Shown here: in pieces, positions 1 to 10,915 of the stretch
Position numbering within the stretch: position 1 is the stretch's first letter
Layout: each line of letters begins with the position of its first letter
DNA from: Mytilus trossulus
Taxonomy: Eukaryota > Mollusca > Bivalvia > Mytilida > Mytilidae
Length of the DNA stretch: 64,000 bases
Assembly (NCBI RefSeq): GCF_036588685.1
Contig: NC_086376.1
Span: forward strand, 59,357,166 to 59,421,165
Direction of reading: 5' to 3'
Notes under the pieces: generated by a model
Databases searched by the model: none
Told to the model about the DNA's origin: nothing
Seen by the model: the letters and a program-made list of their open reading frames with translations, nothing else
Translations under genes and position numbers: made by a program

Positions 1-330
1 AAACTTATATTATGTCTGTTTGTTTTGCCAACATTGTTTCTTCTCCATTCGTTTTTGATGCGTTTTGTTTTTTGATTTTGCCATGTGATTATGGACTTTC
101 CAAATTGATTTTCCTCTGAGTTAATTTTTTTTGTGATTTTACTTTTTTCCATATAATAGCATTTTATGCAATTGGCATGCAACTGTCTCGCCACCTATAA
201 ATCAAGGTTTAGTCCACCATTGTCTACCAAAATAAATGCCTGTACCAAGTCAGGAATATAACAATTGTTTACCATTCTTTAGACATGTTAGAGATTATAT
301 TTTGATTTTGCTTTTCGAACTTTCAAATTG
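1..330 (+). repeat. dispersed repeat, family A, copy 1
   Basis: This stretch shares phrases (tatgtctgtttgttttg; ccaccattgtctacc; cctgtaccaagtcaggaata) with 34670-34790, 45885-46090 and 62835-63100 in this window. The copies are diverged and hold no shared reading frame. The order of phrases differs from the copy near 63 kb, so this copy is probably rearranged. Interspersed non-coding repeat; element class unknown. Confidence 0.55.
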
Positions 331-1045
331 AGTTTTACTGTGCGTTTTGCAGTGTGTGTTTATTCTGGTTGGAGGTAAGGTGAGGGGTTGAGGTTTCACA
401 AACATGTTTCATCCTGTCACATTTTTCGATTTTCCAAAGTCAGGTCCGTCTGAGCTTTCATAGTCTTGAATGTTCTTTTAGTCTTTGTTCATTTGTATGA
501 TTCGAAGTTTAATGTGACGTCCATTTTTGCTGAACTAGGAGGCAGTATTGTTTAGCGGTGAATCGAATCAGGCATCTGCGTGCGAGATGTCCTTGTTGTG
601 TTGAAGGTCTATTTGTGGCCTTAAACTGCACCCCTGGTGTGTTCACTTATCGCTACACTGACTTGAGCTTATGATGGAATGGCGGACCAGTTTATGTGTG
701 GCATAATGCTGTTTTGCTCGGGTTATTATTTTTTGACAAATTCCACATTTCCAGTTCCAATTTTACTAGATGAACATTAAGACTATGTTATTTATGTTTT
801 ATTGGAGTTTTTCTGTATGACAATCTGTACCAGATGTTGGTCCAGAATTCAGTGCAATGCTTTTTTTCCAACTTTTTGTCGAACGAACTGCAGGAAATAA
901 AAGATAAAATAAAAATCTTTACTTGATCATTTGAAATATTCGTGTTCATATTTTGGAAAAACCTATAAAAAGTGGCTGAAATTCTACTTTGAACTATTAT
1001 ACTTTGGATTCATATCTATTTGTTAGATAAAATTGAGAATGGAAA
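331..1045. other. no gene recognised
   Basis: AT-rich sequence without a convincing reading frame or splice-site-supported exon. It is probably also repeat-derived, but I cannot pair it with another copy in this window. Confidence 0.4.
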
Positions 1046-1118
1046 TGGGGAATGTGTCAAAGAGACAACAACCCGACTATAGAACAGACAACAGCAGAAG
1101 GTCACCAATAGGTTTTCA
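1046..1118 (-). repeat. dispersed repeat, family B (3' end), copy 1
   Basis: The minus strand reads the same end sequence (ttgttgtctctttgacacat, then cccatttccattctcaa) found on the plus strand at 20180-20272, 22908-23000, 42730-42800, 54060-54180 and 62655-62705. The ankyrin-derived inverted segment begins directly next to it at about 1119, so that segment sits inside or against the repeat. Confidence 0.65.
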
Positions 1119-1515
1119 ATGCGTTACTTCAGTTACAATCCTTTTGATACGATAGAAACACCTCTAATAGCTGCATGCATACTCGCTTCCGGCCACACAA
1201 GTAGTGTTAATAGATGTCACTCCCTCTGCAGAAATCTGATCTACATCAACTCCTTTTGTTATCAACATTTGTACTATTCCATTACTTTCGGATTGACAAG
1301 CTGTCATCAGACGTGTTTCTCCAAAGCTATCAATTTTGTATTGATCAAGCCCCCTTTCTGTCAATAACTTGAATACCTTTTCATTTTGACTCAACCAGCA
1401 GCTATCAAAGGCGTGTAGTGCTATAAAATAGTGTGTTAATGTCTTCTAATGCAGGCAGCTATAAGAGGTGTTTCTATCGTATCAAAAGGGTTGTAATTGA
1501 AGTAACGCATTTTCG
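1119..1515 (-). pseudogene. ankyrin-repeat pseudogene fragment with inverted arms
   Basis: On the minus strand, 1394-1164 reads in frame through about two degenerate ankyrin units (SQNEKVFKLLTERGLDQYKI, then LMTACQ, IVQMLITKGVDVDQ), resembling the array of the large gene at 27-31 kb. The segment just upstream (1447-1512, minus) encodes YNPFDTIETPLIAAC, again an ankyrin start, but stops follow it. A near-identical copy of that roughly 62-bp piece lies in the opposite orientation at 1119-1180, so the fragment is flanked by inverted arms. No intact gene can be built, so this is a decayed, rearranged relic. Confidence 0.7.
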
Positions 1516-1584
1516 TTTTATATTATAACTGTCTTGAACATCATAATGTAGCTGATTGCAAATCACACCAAAATTGCAGAAAAT

Positions 1585-2275
1585 GTAAACTAGAGGCTCC
1601 AGGGAGTCTTTGTCGCTCACCTGCTATTTTTATTTACAATTGATGCATGAAATAATGCACCCGTTATATGTTTGCTTTAGTTTTAGAGATATAAGCCAAA
1701 GACTGCATTTCTCCTATGTCTATTTCTAGCCATGTTTGCCATGTTGGTCGGCAAACAAGATCATCGGACACAGTTATAAAACTAAATACCCTTTAGTGCT
1801 GATTGTAGGAACATTTGGTTAAATTTGTCTCAGTTCTTTCAGGAGAAAACATTTCTAAAGGTTACAAAAAATTACGAAAAATGATACATTTGACTTTAGA
1901 GGGCAATAGATCCTCATTTTGGTCGTGTTGACTTATTTGTAGAAATTATTTTGACAGGGCAGATAGATTTTGATCTGATAAACAATCTTATGCCATGTCA
2001 GATTTGCTCTAAATGCTTGGGTTTCAAGGATAAAAGCCAAAATCTACATTTTACTCCATATGTTCTATTTTTAGCCATGCCGGCCATCATGTTGGTTGGA
2101 CGGGTCATTGTACAAGTTTTCAATCTAGAAACTCAAATGACAATTGTTGCCAGGTTTGGTTCAATTTGACCCATTAGTTTTAAAAAAGAGGATTTTCGTA
2201 AAAGTAAACTAGACGACGGACGACGACGGACGCCAAGTGATGAGAAAACCTCACAGGTGAGCTATAAAAACGGCA
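1585..2275 (+). repeat. dispersed repeat, family C, copy 1
   Basis: It shares a run of phrases with 41383-41820: gtcgctcac/gtcgctcaac near the start, atataagccaa, agccatg-tgccatgttgg, ggacacagttttc/ggacacagttataa, then gacgacgga, gccaagtgatgagaaaa, and an end with aggtgagctataaaa or aggtgagctaaaa. No reading frame is conserved. It looks like an old non-autonomous element. Confidence 0.6.
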
Positions 2276-2890
2276 TCATACTAGTTTATGCAAAGACGAG
2301 GTACAACAAGATGAAAAACAGAGAAAAACCTGTACAACTTGTGCCATGTAAATTTTAGCACAATTCAGGAATCAAAACACAACGCGAAGATACGGTCACA
2401 GTCTTTAAATGTAATAATGCAAACATTTAATATGACGACGGCGCATTTATTACTTAAAACTGCCGTAGCGCAAGTAAACTCAGCTATTAAATGTAATAAT
2501 GCAGACATTTAATATGACGAGGGCGCACACAGGTCCTTCATTACAGAAAAAAATACATACCGAGTCAAATTAAGCCATTACCAAACCGTGAACTTGTCAG
2601 GATTTGGTTACACAAATGAGAGCAAAATTGTCCGACTTCTAAACACTGGTACCATTCACCTTCTAACAGATACCTGCAAAATTACACATCAGCGTTTTAA
2701 TTGTACAAGAAATAGCAGTACCTTTGAAAACCTATGCACACAAGACAACCAATTTAAATTAATTGTATTGCTTAAAATAAGCTTATCCTGTATCACATGA
2801 CCCTATGTTTGAAGTTTCCCGATTGACAGAGACTACAACACATTCATATAAACATACACAGACCAGCTTTCAGTAGATGATAGCTTTTAA
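2276..2890. repeat. no gene; contains an 82-bp-period direct duplication
   Basis: The 39-bp phrase starting aaatgtaataatgca at 2407 recurs at 2489 with two mismatches, giving two tandem units of 82 bp. Otherwise nothing recognisable precedes the retroelement relic. Confidence 0.5.
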
Positions 2891-3130
2891 ACAATTAAAC
2901 GCAAAATACTCCGTCAATCATCACAAGTGTACGATCCGCTCGGAATAATCAGGCATTTCACCGTTATGAGTAAAATGTTGATGCAGCTTATATGGGAAAA
3001 AAGTAGATTGGGACGAAGCATTATCTTTTTTTCCGAGTTACGATTATCATCCCGAATTTTTCGACGGCAATTTTCAAAGCGCTTAGACAAATCCAGTGCA
3101 CCTTTACAATTCAAATATGATGTAATGGTA
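2891..3130 (+). mobile_element. BEL/Pao-type LTR retrotransposon pol relic
   Basis: The frame from 2891 reads KRKILRQSSQVYDPLGIIRH and continues with a KMLMQLIWE segment. This matches the conserved block after the reverse transcriptase in BEL/Pao polyproteins (the 'SxxYDPLGL..P' and 'LQxLW..K..WDE' pattern). After LIWE the frame shifts: VDWDEAL is read in the next frame, and a stop follows within 25 codons. Only about 80 codons survive, with no LTRs, protease or integrase, so this is a dead fragment. Confidence 0.6.
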
Positions 3131-3289
3131 TAGATAAACCTTGCAGCTGAGTAACTATTAACAAAAGCATGCTACATTTAAGAAAAATGAGTGTAAAGAT
3201 TTTACCTATATCTACCGTCGCCATATTGGGATAATCGTAATTGCAGTTACTATTATCTCTTTAATACCAGTGTCCTGGGTATATAAGTA

Positions 3290-4036
3290 ATTGTACTGTA
3301 AGTATGTCCTCTGTCATAAACAACTGTCAGAGGTTTCTTGCTTATAACATCAACCTTGTCTAGAAGTGACTGTACTATCTTTTCATTTCTCCTGTAACGA
3401 GCTGCAGTAAGGGCAGTCTGTCGTATACTGTCGCTCTGGTTTAAATTAAATCCATTGTTGATAAGTGACTCTACTATTTTATCATTTCTTCCAAACCTAC
3501 AGGCAATTATTAGGGGTGAATCGTTGTAACGATCAGCTTTGTTAACATTAACTCCATTGTCAATCAGTAGTTATTTTCTCATTTACGCCCATAAAAGTTG
3601 CCGTCAGAGGAGTCAATCCTGTAACTTAAACCGGGTTAACATTGCCTCCTTTGTCTATAAGTATCTTTAACATCTTCTCGTTTCCTCCTCTACAAGCAGC
3701 CGTCAGAGGTGTCTCTCCAATACCAACACCCTGTCTTAAATCCGACCCTTTGTCGTTATTAATCTGTAAAAACTGTAAAATCTTTTCATTGCCTCTCCAA
3801 AAAGCTGTTTTAGTTATTTCTCCAAACTCAGCTTCCTGATTAACATCACATCCTTCGGCTATAAGAAGCTGTACTATCTTCTCGTTTCTTTCCCTACAAG
3901 CAGCTGTCAAAGGTGTTTCTCCATTATCAACATTCTGGTTAACTTCACATCCTTTGTCTATAAGTAGCTGCACTATCTTCTCATTTCCTCCTTTACAAGC
4001 ACATCTCAGAGGTGTCTGTCCCATACCATCAACCTG
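3290..4036 (-). pseudogene. ankyrin-array pseudogene related to the 27-31 kb gene
   Basis: Minus strand 4036-3626 reads about four 33-residue ankyrin units in frame (GQTPLRCACKGGNEKIVQLL, GETPLTAACRERNEKIV, and so on), very close to units of the array at 27.3-30.0 kb. The frame ends at a stop (3626) exactly where the gene reads VDV, and the sequence beyond (3600-3290) is still ankyrin-like but carries frame breaks and several stops. One unit carries a small insertion (LQINNDKGSD). There is no HEPN or NTPase part on this side. It is a truncated paralogue on the same strand as the intact gene. Confidence 0.8.
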
Positions 4037-4496
4037 GTTGTGTTTATTTTATACCTTATTTAGGAAAATATTACTAATTATTTTTATTTCATGTCAACAC
4101 AAACAAGTACAGAAAACAGAGCGAGTATTACTCACTAGAACAAAACATGTGCATGCAGTGGTATCGACCTAGTGATTATTAAAACTCACTAAAGATATCC
4201 AGCTGGAGAGCAATAGAAACAGAAAATGCCCAAAAATTGGTTCAAATGGCTCTATCTATACAAACTAAATGCGTAGTTAAATTGATCTTGGTTGCATGGA
4301 AATTATATCTTATGTCTTATTGTCTTTGAATTATTCCCTCTTAGAGAGTCCACAAAGTAGTCAACATTTTCGTACTAGTGTGATTTAAATGCTGAATTGT
4401 GCGTGTATATTACCACACCACAACTTTTTGCTAAAGCTATTGTCGTAACATAACTAATGATAACACTTAAATAATAACTTGAAATAAAATAAACGG
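4037..4496. other. no gene recognised
   Basis: AT-rich spacer between the ankyrin pseudogene and a decayed retrozyme; no exon or repeat pairing found. Confidence 0.4.
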
Positions 4497-4800
4497 TACC
4501 AATTTTCTTGCCCCAGATGCGCATTTCAGTGAATATTTGAAATACAAAGCTTATATAAAAGATGAAGAGCTGTAATCCAAAAGGTCCAAAAAGAAAAGCA
4601 AAATCCGTGAGAGGAAATAGAGCGTTGCATGAGGGAGATACTTTCCTTTATTTTGTAACAGCAAATTTTAAACACAAAAAAAATCCGTATTTTCGTGCCA
4701 GTACCGAAGTACTGGCTACTGGACTGGTGATAACCTTGGAGATTAATAGTCCACAAGCAGAGACATCGACCAAGTGGTTGAAAAGTAGACACAGGCAGAT
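4497..4800 (-). mobile_element. decayed retrozyme copy (hammerhead lost)
   Basis: Read on the minus strand this resembles the 356-bp unit at 24892-25247: the ggtacc end, tgcgcatctggggc in place of gcgcgtctggcg, the segment ccagtagccagtacttcggt matching ccagtagtcagcacttcggt, and a 'gaagagc' block with 'ccaaaa'. In the ribozyme part CTGA is joined directly to AATGCGC, so helix II and half of the catalytic core are deleted. A non-functional relic. Confidence 0.6.
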
Positions 4801-5978
4801 TTAGATTTTATACTTTCATACTGTCTCACACGTTTTAAATTTTTGTTTATAAAATGGTTTGCCAGGAACAAATATCATAACATAAATCAAATAAAACATA
4901 ATTGATCTTCTGTCTATATTTTGCTCAAAATTTGTTGTTGGCTTTCTTTGTGTTTTAAATTATTCTAAAATTAATAGGAAAATCGTAGCTTTTAAGCATA
5001 TTGTGTTGATTTTATCTATTTTTTATTCAAAATCGCATATTAGGAGGCCCATGAAGCTACGGCAATTATTACTTTTCTTTTGTTATAATCTTTATTGTAA
5101 TGACACGTGACCTAGAATATTTAATCTGGACAGTTTGTGCAAAATTATCAGTCATGCGATCATCGGTGCGTCGAAAGCATGCAAACATGATCTGTTTGAC
5201 CTAAAATGGCAATTTCACACATTTGCTTTAATATAAGTAATGTTTGTAAATAATTCAATAAGCATCAAACATTAATACATATTTACTCACATCTAAACAT
5301 AGTAAACAACATCTTATAGCAAAACAACGTGTATAAATAAGATTGTGGTTTATCTTGAGACAATTTCGTTTAGTTTAGTTTTTAACAATTTTTACTGCAC
5401 TTCCATATGTACTAGTTTGATAAAAATGGACGTCACATCAAAACTTCTTCACATCAAAATCATGTTATGCTATCTTCGGACATTTATTTCAAACATTCCA
5501 CGTCAATTGTACAATGTAAAATATTGACTTACATTATCAATCGTTATGTCGGAAATTACCTATTAAATCTATTAAACTACCCGTCTCTTTTTATTTTAAT
5601 TGTTGATTATAAAACCAAAAAAATGCACATTTATACATATTAAATAACGGCGATTCTTTTTACATAATCATGACGAAATCAAAATTGAAAAAAACAAAAT
5701 AAAAGACAAAAGACAAAAGAAAAAACAGAAATAAGATAACGAAACAAAAAACTTCTTAAAACCTAACAAAATTATGAAAAATAATCCTTCTATGCCATTA
5801 TGTTAATTACTCTTGGAAATTTTTGAAAATAAAAATCTGATTAACTTCCTGATCAAAAACAACATATCATGTAACAGGTATCAAATAACAGTAATAACAT
5901 TTGTCACGAAATTTAAAGTTTCTAAAGTATTTATAACACAAACAATATAGCAGCATATGTCAAAAATTGCTTTCAACG
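4801..5978. other. AT-rich intergenic, no gene recognised
   Basis: About 1.2 kb of very AT-rich sequence with A-runs (5690-5760) and no supported exon. It would hold the promoter of the C1q gene that starts at 5979, but no clear core promoter element stands out. Confidence 0.4.
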
Positions 5979-7105
5979 ATGACTGCCATCTGCAATATTG
6001 TTTGTGCGGTTATATTTTTAATTGTGAGCACCACAATTGTTCATGCAAACTGTAGTCCTAAAATAGGTAAGATTTAAAATACTTTAATTTAATGAATGAT
6101 AGAAGACATTCACTTCTAAAACATAAAACTTTATAGCTTGTTTATTGCTGTGCGTCATTTAGACGTATTTGTTTGGTATTTATTTTAAATTATTTCATAT
6201 GTATTGTATGTTTTTTACAGAACATGATCTCTTTGAAGACTTGATTGGTATGATGAAGAAAATCAGAGGTTCAGGTAAGAATCATCAGTATAACTTACTC
6301 AAAAGAGGATTAATTAAAAGGTCTGTAAAATATTTTATATCAAGATCTTATTTGACGTTTCCAAAGGCTAATTATCATAAAATTGGTTTTCTTGCAATGA
6401 GAACACGATAGGTGTCACTATTTTTCTCTACCCGAAAGCATTATTCAATTATAAATCCAAGACGACCATGAAATGATTAGCTCTTACCGATCAAACCAGT
6501 GGCGCAAATGTCTCAATGCATATTTGTATTTTATCAATTACTATTGTTGGTATATTGTCAGCAGGGAATACTATATTTACTTCATATTTTCAATCTTTTA
6601 TTTAAAAATTGTCGAATTTATTGTCTTGTTTATTGATGTCAAAATAAAGTACGTTTTGTTTAAATTCAAATTAACGATTATGTAACTTTTCAGGTTATGT
6701 TATGACGGCTATATACCAGCTTTTTCAGCATCATTGAGTAAATCGCAGAACTTGGGTTCCAATACAAACGTTTTATTTGATAAAGTGTGGACTAATGTAG
6801 GGAATGGTTACAGCACTCAAACTGGAGTGTTTACTGTGCCCACAGGTGGACTTTATCAAATCTCTTGTACAGTTGTGGGTGCCTCAGGAAAAACACTTCG
6901 TGTTCATCTGTGGAAAAATGAGCAGAAAACTGTAGGCCTGTACCCTAACCTTGCTAACTTCAATTCAGCTACTCTAAACATGGTATTAGATCTGAAGAAA
7001 GGCGACCGAGTTTATATCAAACATGGTAATTCTCAATCAGAACTTGTTTACAATGAATCAGGAATAGACTCTAGTATGTTTTCTGGATATCTTATTTCCA
7101 AATAA
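5979..7105 (+). CDS. secreted C1q-domain protein, three exons (phase conflict)
   Basis: Exon 1 (5979-6066) starts with ATG (A at -3) and encodes a signal peptide: MTAICNIVCAVIFLIVSTT followed by VHANCSPKI. Exon 2 (6221-6274) lies between ttttttacag and gtaaga and encodes EHDLFEDLIGMMKKIRGS. Exon 3 (6694-7105) encodes a C1q globular domain: PAFSASLS, then NVLFDKVWTNVGNGYSTQTG, a VPTGGLYQIS strand, GDRVYIKH and the SMFSGYLI end. Domain size (about 130 aa) is normal. Bivalves have hundreds of such secreted lectin-like proteins used in pathogen recognition. Exons 1 and 2 end in phase 1, but the C1q frame in exon 3 needs phase 2; the phase-1 frame hits a stop 14 codons in, at 6735. The gene is therefore frameshifted near 6700-6715, has a missed mini-exon, or carries a sequence error. 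The stop codon overlaps an AATAAA at 7101-7106. The domain call is firm; an intact product is not. Confidence 0.75.
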
Positions 7106-8458
7106 AATGAGTTTATAACTACATGTATTTTCTATTTTCTTTGCCTCTGTGAGTTAGATATTTACTTATATAATACAATAGAAAAACATGATTGACTCAA
7201 TTTTTTCTGGGTTTTTATTTGTTTGGTTCTGGGTTTGTTGTTGTTGTCTTGAGTACATATTAAACATATGAAACATTTATTCTTTTGTTTCCTGTTTAAA
7301 GTAAACCTAATGGGATATTTGATACGTTCAATAACGTTCAATAAGTAAACCAATGGCATGATTGAACAAAAAACACAAAAAATACGTCATAAAGAGCATC
7401 AAACGACAACCACTGACAGGAACATATATAATGTGATAGTGTTTAATTTTGTTTGCAAGCGATATAAAACACCCGCCGAACCGGGCCATAGAACAAAATA
7501 AGAACTACCTTTAAAAAAACTGCGTAGACATAACCAAACGCTTGACTTTATAAAGTTATAAATCAACGGACAAACTAAAAACAAATGCCATATTCATGAT
7601 AAAAGGGTGGATTGAATCGTTGGTCTAGATAAAATCTGTTTTGTCAGGCTGATGGAACTATAAACAATAATCATACAAGTTGGAAGCTTGGCTAACTACT
7701 CGGCTACCAAAGCCGATGTATGCTTTATAGATGAAATTGTTGATTATTTTAAACATATATTTTAACCCAAAAGTCGGTGCCTTATTATACCGTTTATCAA
7801 AACGTCAACAGGGAAAATAAACTTTCGCATCTAAAACTAATAATAAAAAAAAAATTAGTTCACAACATTCAGACGATTTATTTTCCTAAGTTACATATTC
7901 CCTTACCCAGTTTTAGTGTCACGGCTTTTATTTAGAATATACTTGTTCTTTCTTATTTCCTAAATCTTATATCATTAAAACATTTAAAACTAAGACTCAC
8001 CACGACACGGGAGAAGATAAAGGTTTTCTTTAATTTTCTCTGAACAAAATAAAGTTTAAAAAATAAAAAATAAAAATTAATTATGATCAATACGTTAATT
8101 AAGTAATAAACTACAGCAGTGTTATTGGACTTAATATGATGAAAACTGACTATGCAATATAAGGTATCAACTCGGTCAATTAGTTTTTTATTCTGTATTG
8201 GCCGAGTTCTGATCCGGTGGTAAACTTACCAAGGACCAATTAAATACATGATATAGAATAAATGGTTAAATATATTCCTGTCAGCAGCAATCATCTATCC
8301 AAAAAATCATTACGGGATAAACATCCCGTGAAACCTCATATTAACCGGGAAATATATACTCGAAATCCAAGTTCTTCTGGTATATCGCTTCACAAATTAT
8401 ATGAAAAGAGAGCTAACCCTGAGAGAAGTCATGTTGAAATCCAATTTATCTGTTTCAG
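7106..8458. other. intergenic, no gene recognised
   Basis: No exon with matching splice sites or family similarity found. The reading frame 8262-8458 that runs into the kinase exon is intronic: a tctgtttcag acceptor separates it from the kinase sequence. Confidence 0.4.
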
Positions 8459-10189
8459 TTGGTCGTTTGGTATAGTTTTATGGGAGATTGTCACGTTGGG
8501 AGGAAGTCCATATCCAAGAATTCCAAACAAAGATTTGTTTAAAATTTGCTCAAGGAAGGATATCGTATGGAGAAACCAGAAAACTGCAGCTTAGAAGTGT
8601 AAGAATTTATAAACATCAAAAACATTGAGTTAATGAAATCGAAAATATATATAGCATATGTTATTTCCAAATTTTATAATTGGTGGTCATGAGTGTTCCT
8701 CAGGTAAAGAACACTTAGGAAACATGATAGTATAACATATAATTAATTGAAATCAGACACTGGTATTATGTCGCTGAAATAAACTTCCCTCTGTGTCTGT
8801 TTACAGAATCATATATATACTTTCAACAGAGACTATAAAAGATCTGCCTTCAAACGAAATATACAATGATAAGAAAACAAATAACTAAAGACAGACAAAG
8901 AGATAAGATGAAAGTATTTCTTCTTTTTGTTGTATTTGAATTGCCTTGGAGTTCATCATTTGGTTAAATTTTTCCCCACAAACGTAGACATTTTTTTCAC
9001 AAATATAAATCAATAATATATTTATATTGTAACTCAATAATATATTTATAATGTGTTTACAATTGTTACAGATATCAAATGATGTTATCAGTGTGGCATC
9101 CTAATCCATATTGTAGACCATCATTTACAGAATTAAAAAAAAAGTTGGAAGGAATGTTAGAACAGACGAAGTCATATATAAACTTGTCTGTGTCTATATC
9201 AAAAGATTATTATGAATCGTCCTCTCTAAGGTATAAACTTAAAGATAACACTGTACACATGAAAACAAAAGTGCATTATACTTTTTCGTACGAACATAAA
9301 ACGACTTAATTTTTTTTATTTCGTCTATAATAGGTTTATTTTCATGCATTCATTCGTTCAGAGATTATATTAACTATATTATCATGAACAATAAACTAAT
9401 ACATAAATAACAGAAAATAAAAAAAGATAATATTAAGAAAAATAGTACAAGCCTTAGAGTAAAAGTGTATGTATCGCGAGCTGGCCTGTCGATATTGCAT
9501 GTGCTTACATTATTCGACTATATTGTTCAACTGACGTTTGTATTTGGATGCAGATTTTATCACACGAACGAAACAAAGTTAAAAAGTGCAGTGCGAATTT
9601 TGAAGTTGTTCGAACAGAATTTCCACACATGAGCTGCAGTTACGGATTTATGTATATATTTGAATCTTTTGAAGTCAGTGTCTGAATTAATGCGAATCAG
9701 CTAGTCATTAACATGTTTTGATTCAACACGAAAGTTGCCTTCCCTTATTTGCGTAATAAAATATTAATACATATTGCAATTACTTCGAATATCCAATATG
9801 TCCGAAATAAATTCAATATGGTTTCGTCCGTCTATGTGCATGTTAAGAGCCTCTTCCGATTTCATTAAGACTTTTTAGTCACATAATTTTAACATACATG
9901 AAAGTCATTATTTACTAAATTGAGTTGAATCCAGTTATAACAAATACATGTTCAATTAAGGGGGACATACTCTCCTGAAATAATCCATGTTTATATTCAT
10001 AGTGATTAGTGTATTTTAATACGGCGAAAATGAAAAACAATATAATTTACGTTTTGAATTTTTTGAATATATTTTATTTACAGTGACCATTCAGACAGAG
10101 GAACATTACATCCCAACGATAATACAACGTATGTTGAAATGTCAACTAAAGATAGTATACTGACTTACGAGACACCTTTAAATGGATGA
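8459..10189 (+). pseudogene. receptor tyrosine kinase, 3' exons only, frameshifted
   Basis: Three exons are visible: 8459-8598, 9072-9230 and 10084-10189, with GT-AG borders and matching phases (2, 2). Exon one encodes kinase C-lobe subdomain [21 protein letters not shown] then IPNKDLFK. A one-base loss in a T run near 8544-8547 shifts the frame; the following bases in the next frame encode [17 protein letters not shown], the expected continuation. Exon two encodes subdomain XI, YQMMLSVWHPNPYCRPSF. Exon three gives a tail with TYVEMS, a YxxM-type motif of the kind bound by PI3-kinase p85, and a stop at 10187. No P-loop, HRD or DFG exon lies upstream before the C1q gene, so the kinase is truncated as well as frameshifted. 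Introns are kept, so it arose by DNA duplication rather than retrocopying. Which kinase family is uncertain. Confidence 0.75.
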
Positions 10190-10267
10190 ACAAAGAAACA
10201 CTTTTTGGTCATGAATAAGAATTGAATGAATAACAATTATCATACAAATACATTTGTAGATTCCACA

Positions 10268-10915
10268 TTTTTATACGCCTGGGACGGGACGTATTATGGT
10301 ATACCGTTGTCCGTCCGTCTATCCGTCCGTCCGTTCCTCCGTCCGTCGTCCACACTTCGGACAATAACTCAAAAACACTTTTCCAATTTCCATGAAACTT
10401 TGGTGAATTGTTTATATCTATTGACGTAAGCTCCCTTTTGTTTTTTTCTAATTTCAGATTTTAAGTTTTTGATTTATGGGGCTTTATTCATAAAAAAGGG
10501 GGGATTTTCAACACTTCGGACAATAACTCAAAAAGGCTTTCACCACTGTCCATGAAACTTTGGTGAATTGTTTATATCTATTGATGTAATCTCCCTTTCG
10601 TTTTTTTTTAATTTAAGATTTTAAGTTTTTGATTTATGGGGCTTTATTCATAAAAAAAAGGGGGATTTTTAACACTTCGGACAATAACTCAAAAAGGCTT
10701 TCACCAATGTCCGTGAAACTTTCATGAATTGTTTATATCTATTGATGTAAGCTCCCTTTCAAATTTTATAAATTTCAGATTTTAAGTTTTTGATTTATGG
10801 GGCTTTATTCATAAAAAAAGGGGGATTTTTAACACTTCGGACAATAACTCAAAAAGGCTTTCACCAATGTCCATGAAACTTTGGTGAATTGTTTATATCT
10901 ATTGATGTAACAAAT
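10268..10915 (+). repeat. tandem repeat, ~160-bp unit, about 3.5 copies
   Basis: Units begin with acacttcggacaataactca at 10352, 10511, 10672 and 10832 (spacing 159-161 bp), the last one partial. Each carries gaattgtttatatctattga and gatttatggggctttattca. The leader 10268-10350 (gggacgtattatggtatacc, then repeated gtccgtc) recurs at 11960-12030. Confidence 0.9.

Noticed and set aside
4021-4036. Splice-acceptor-like cacaaccag before the ankyrin pseudogene
   Set aside because: The bases are part of the ordinary repeat unit (aaccaggttgatgg also occurs inside the intact array), so it is not evidence for a real exon start.
8262-8458. Open frame continuous with the kinase exon
   Set aside because: It is not kinase-like and is separated from the kinase text by a good tctgtttcag acceptor, so it is intron read-through.
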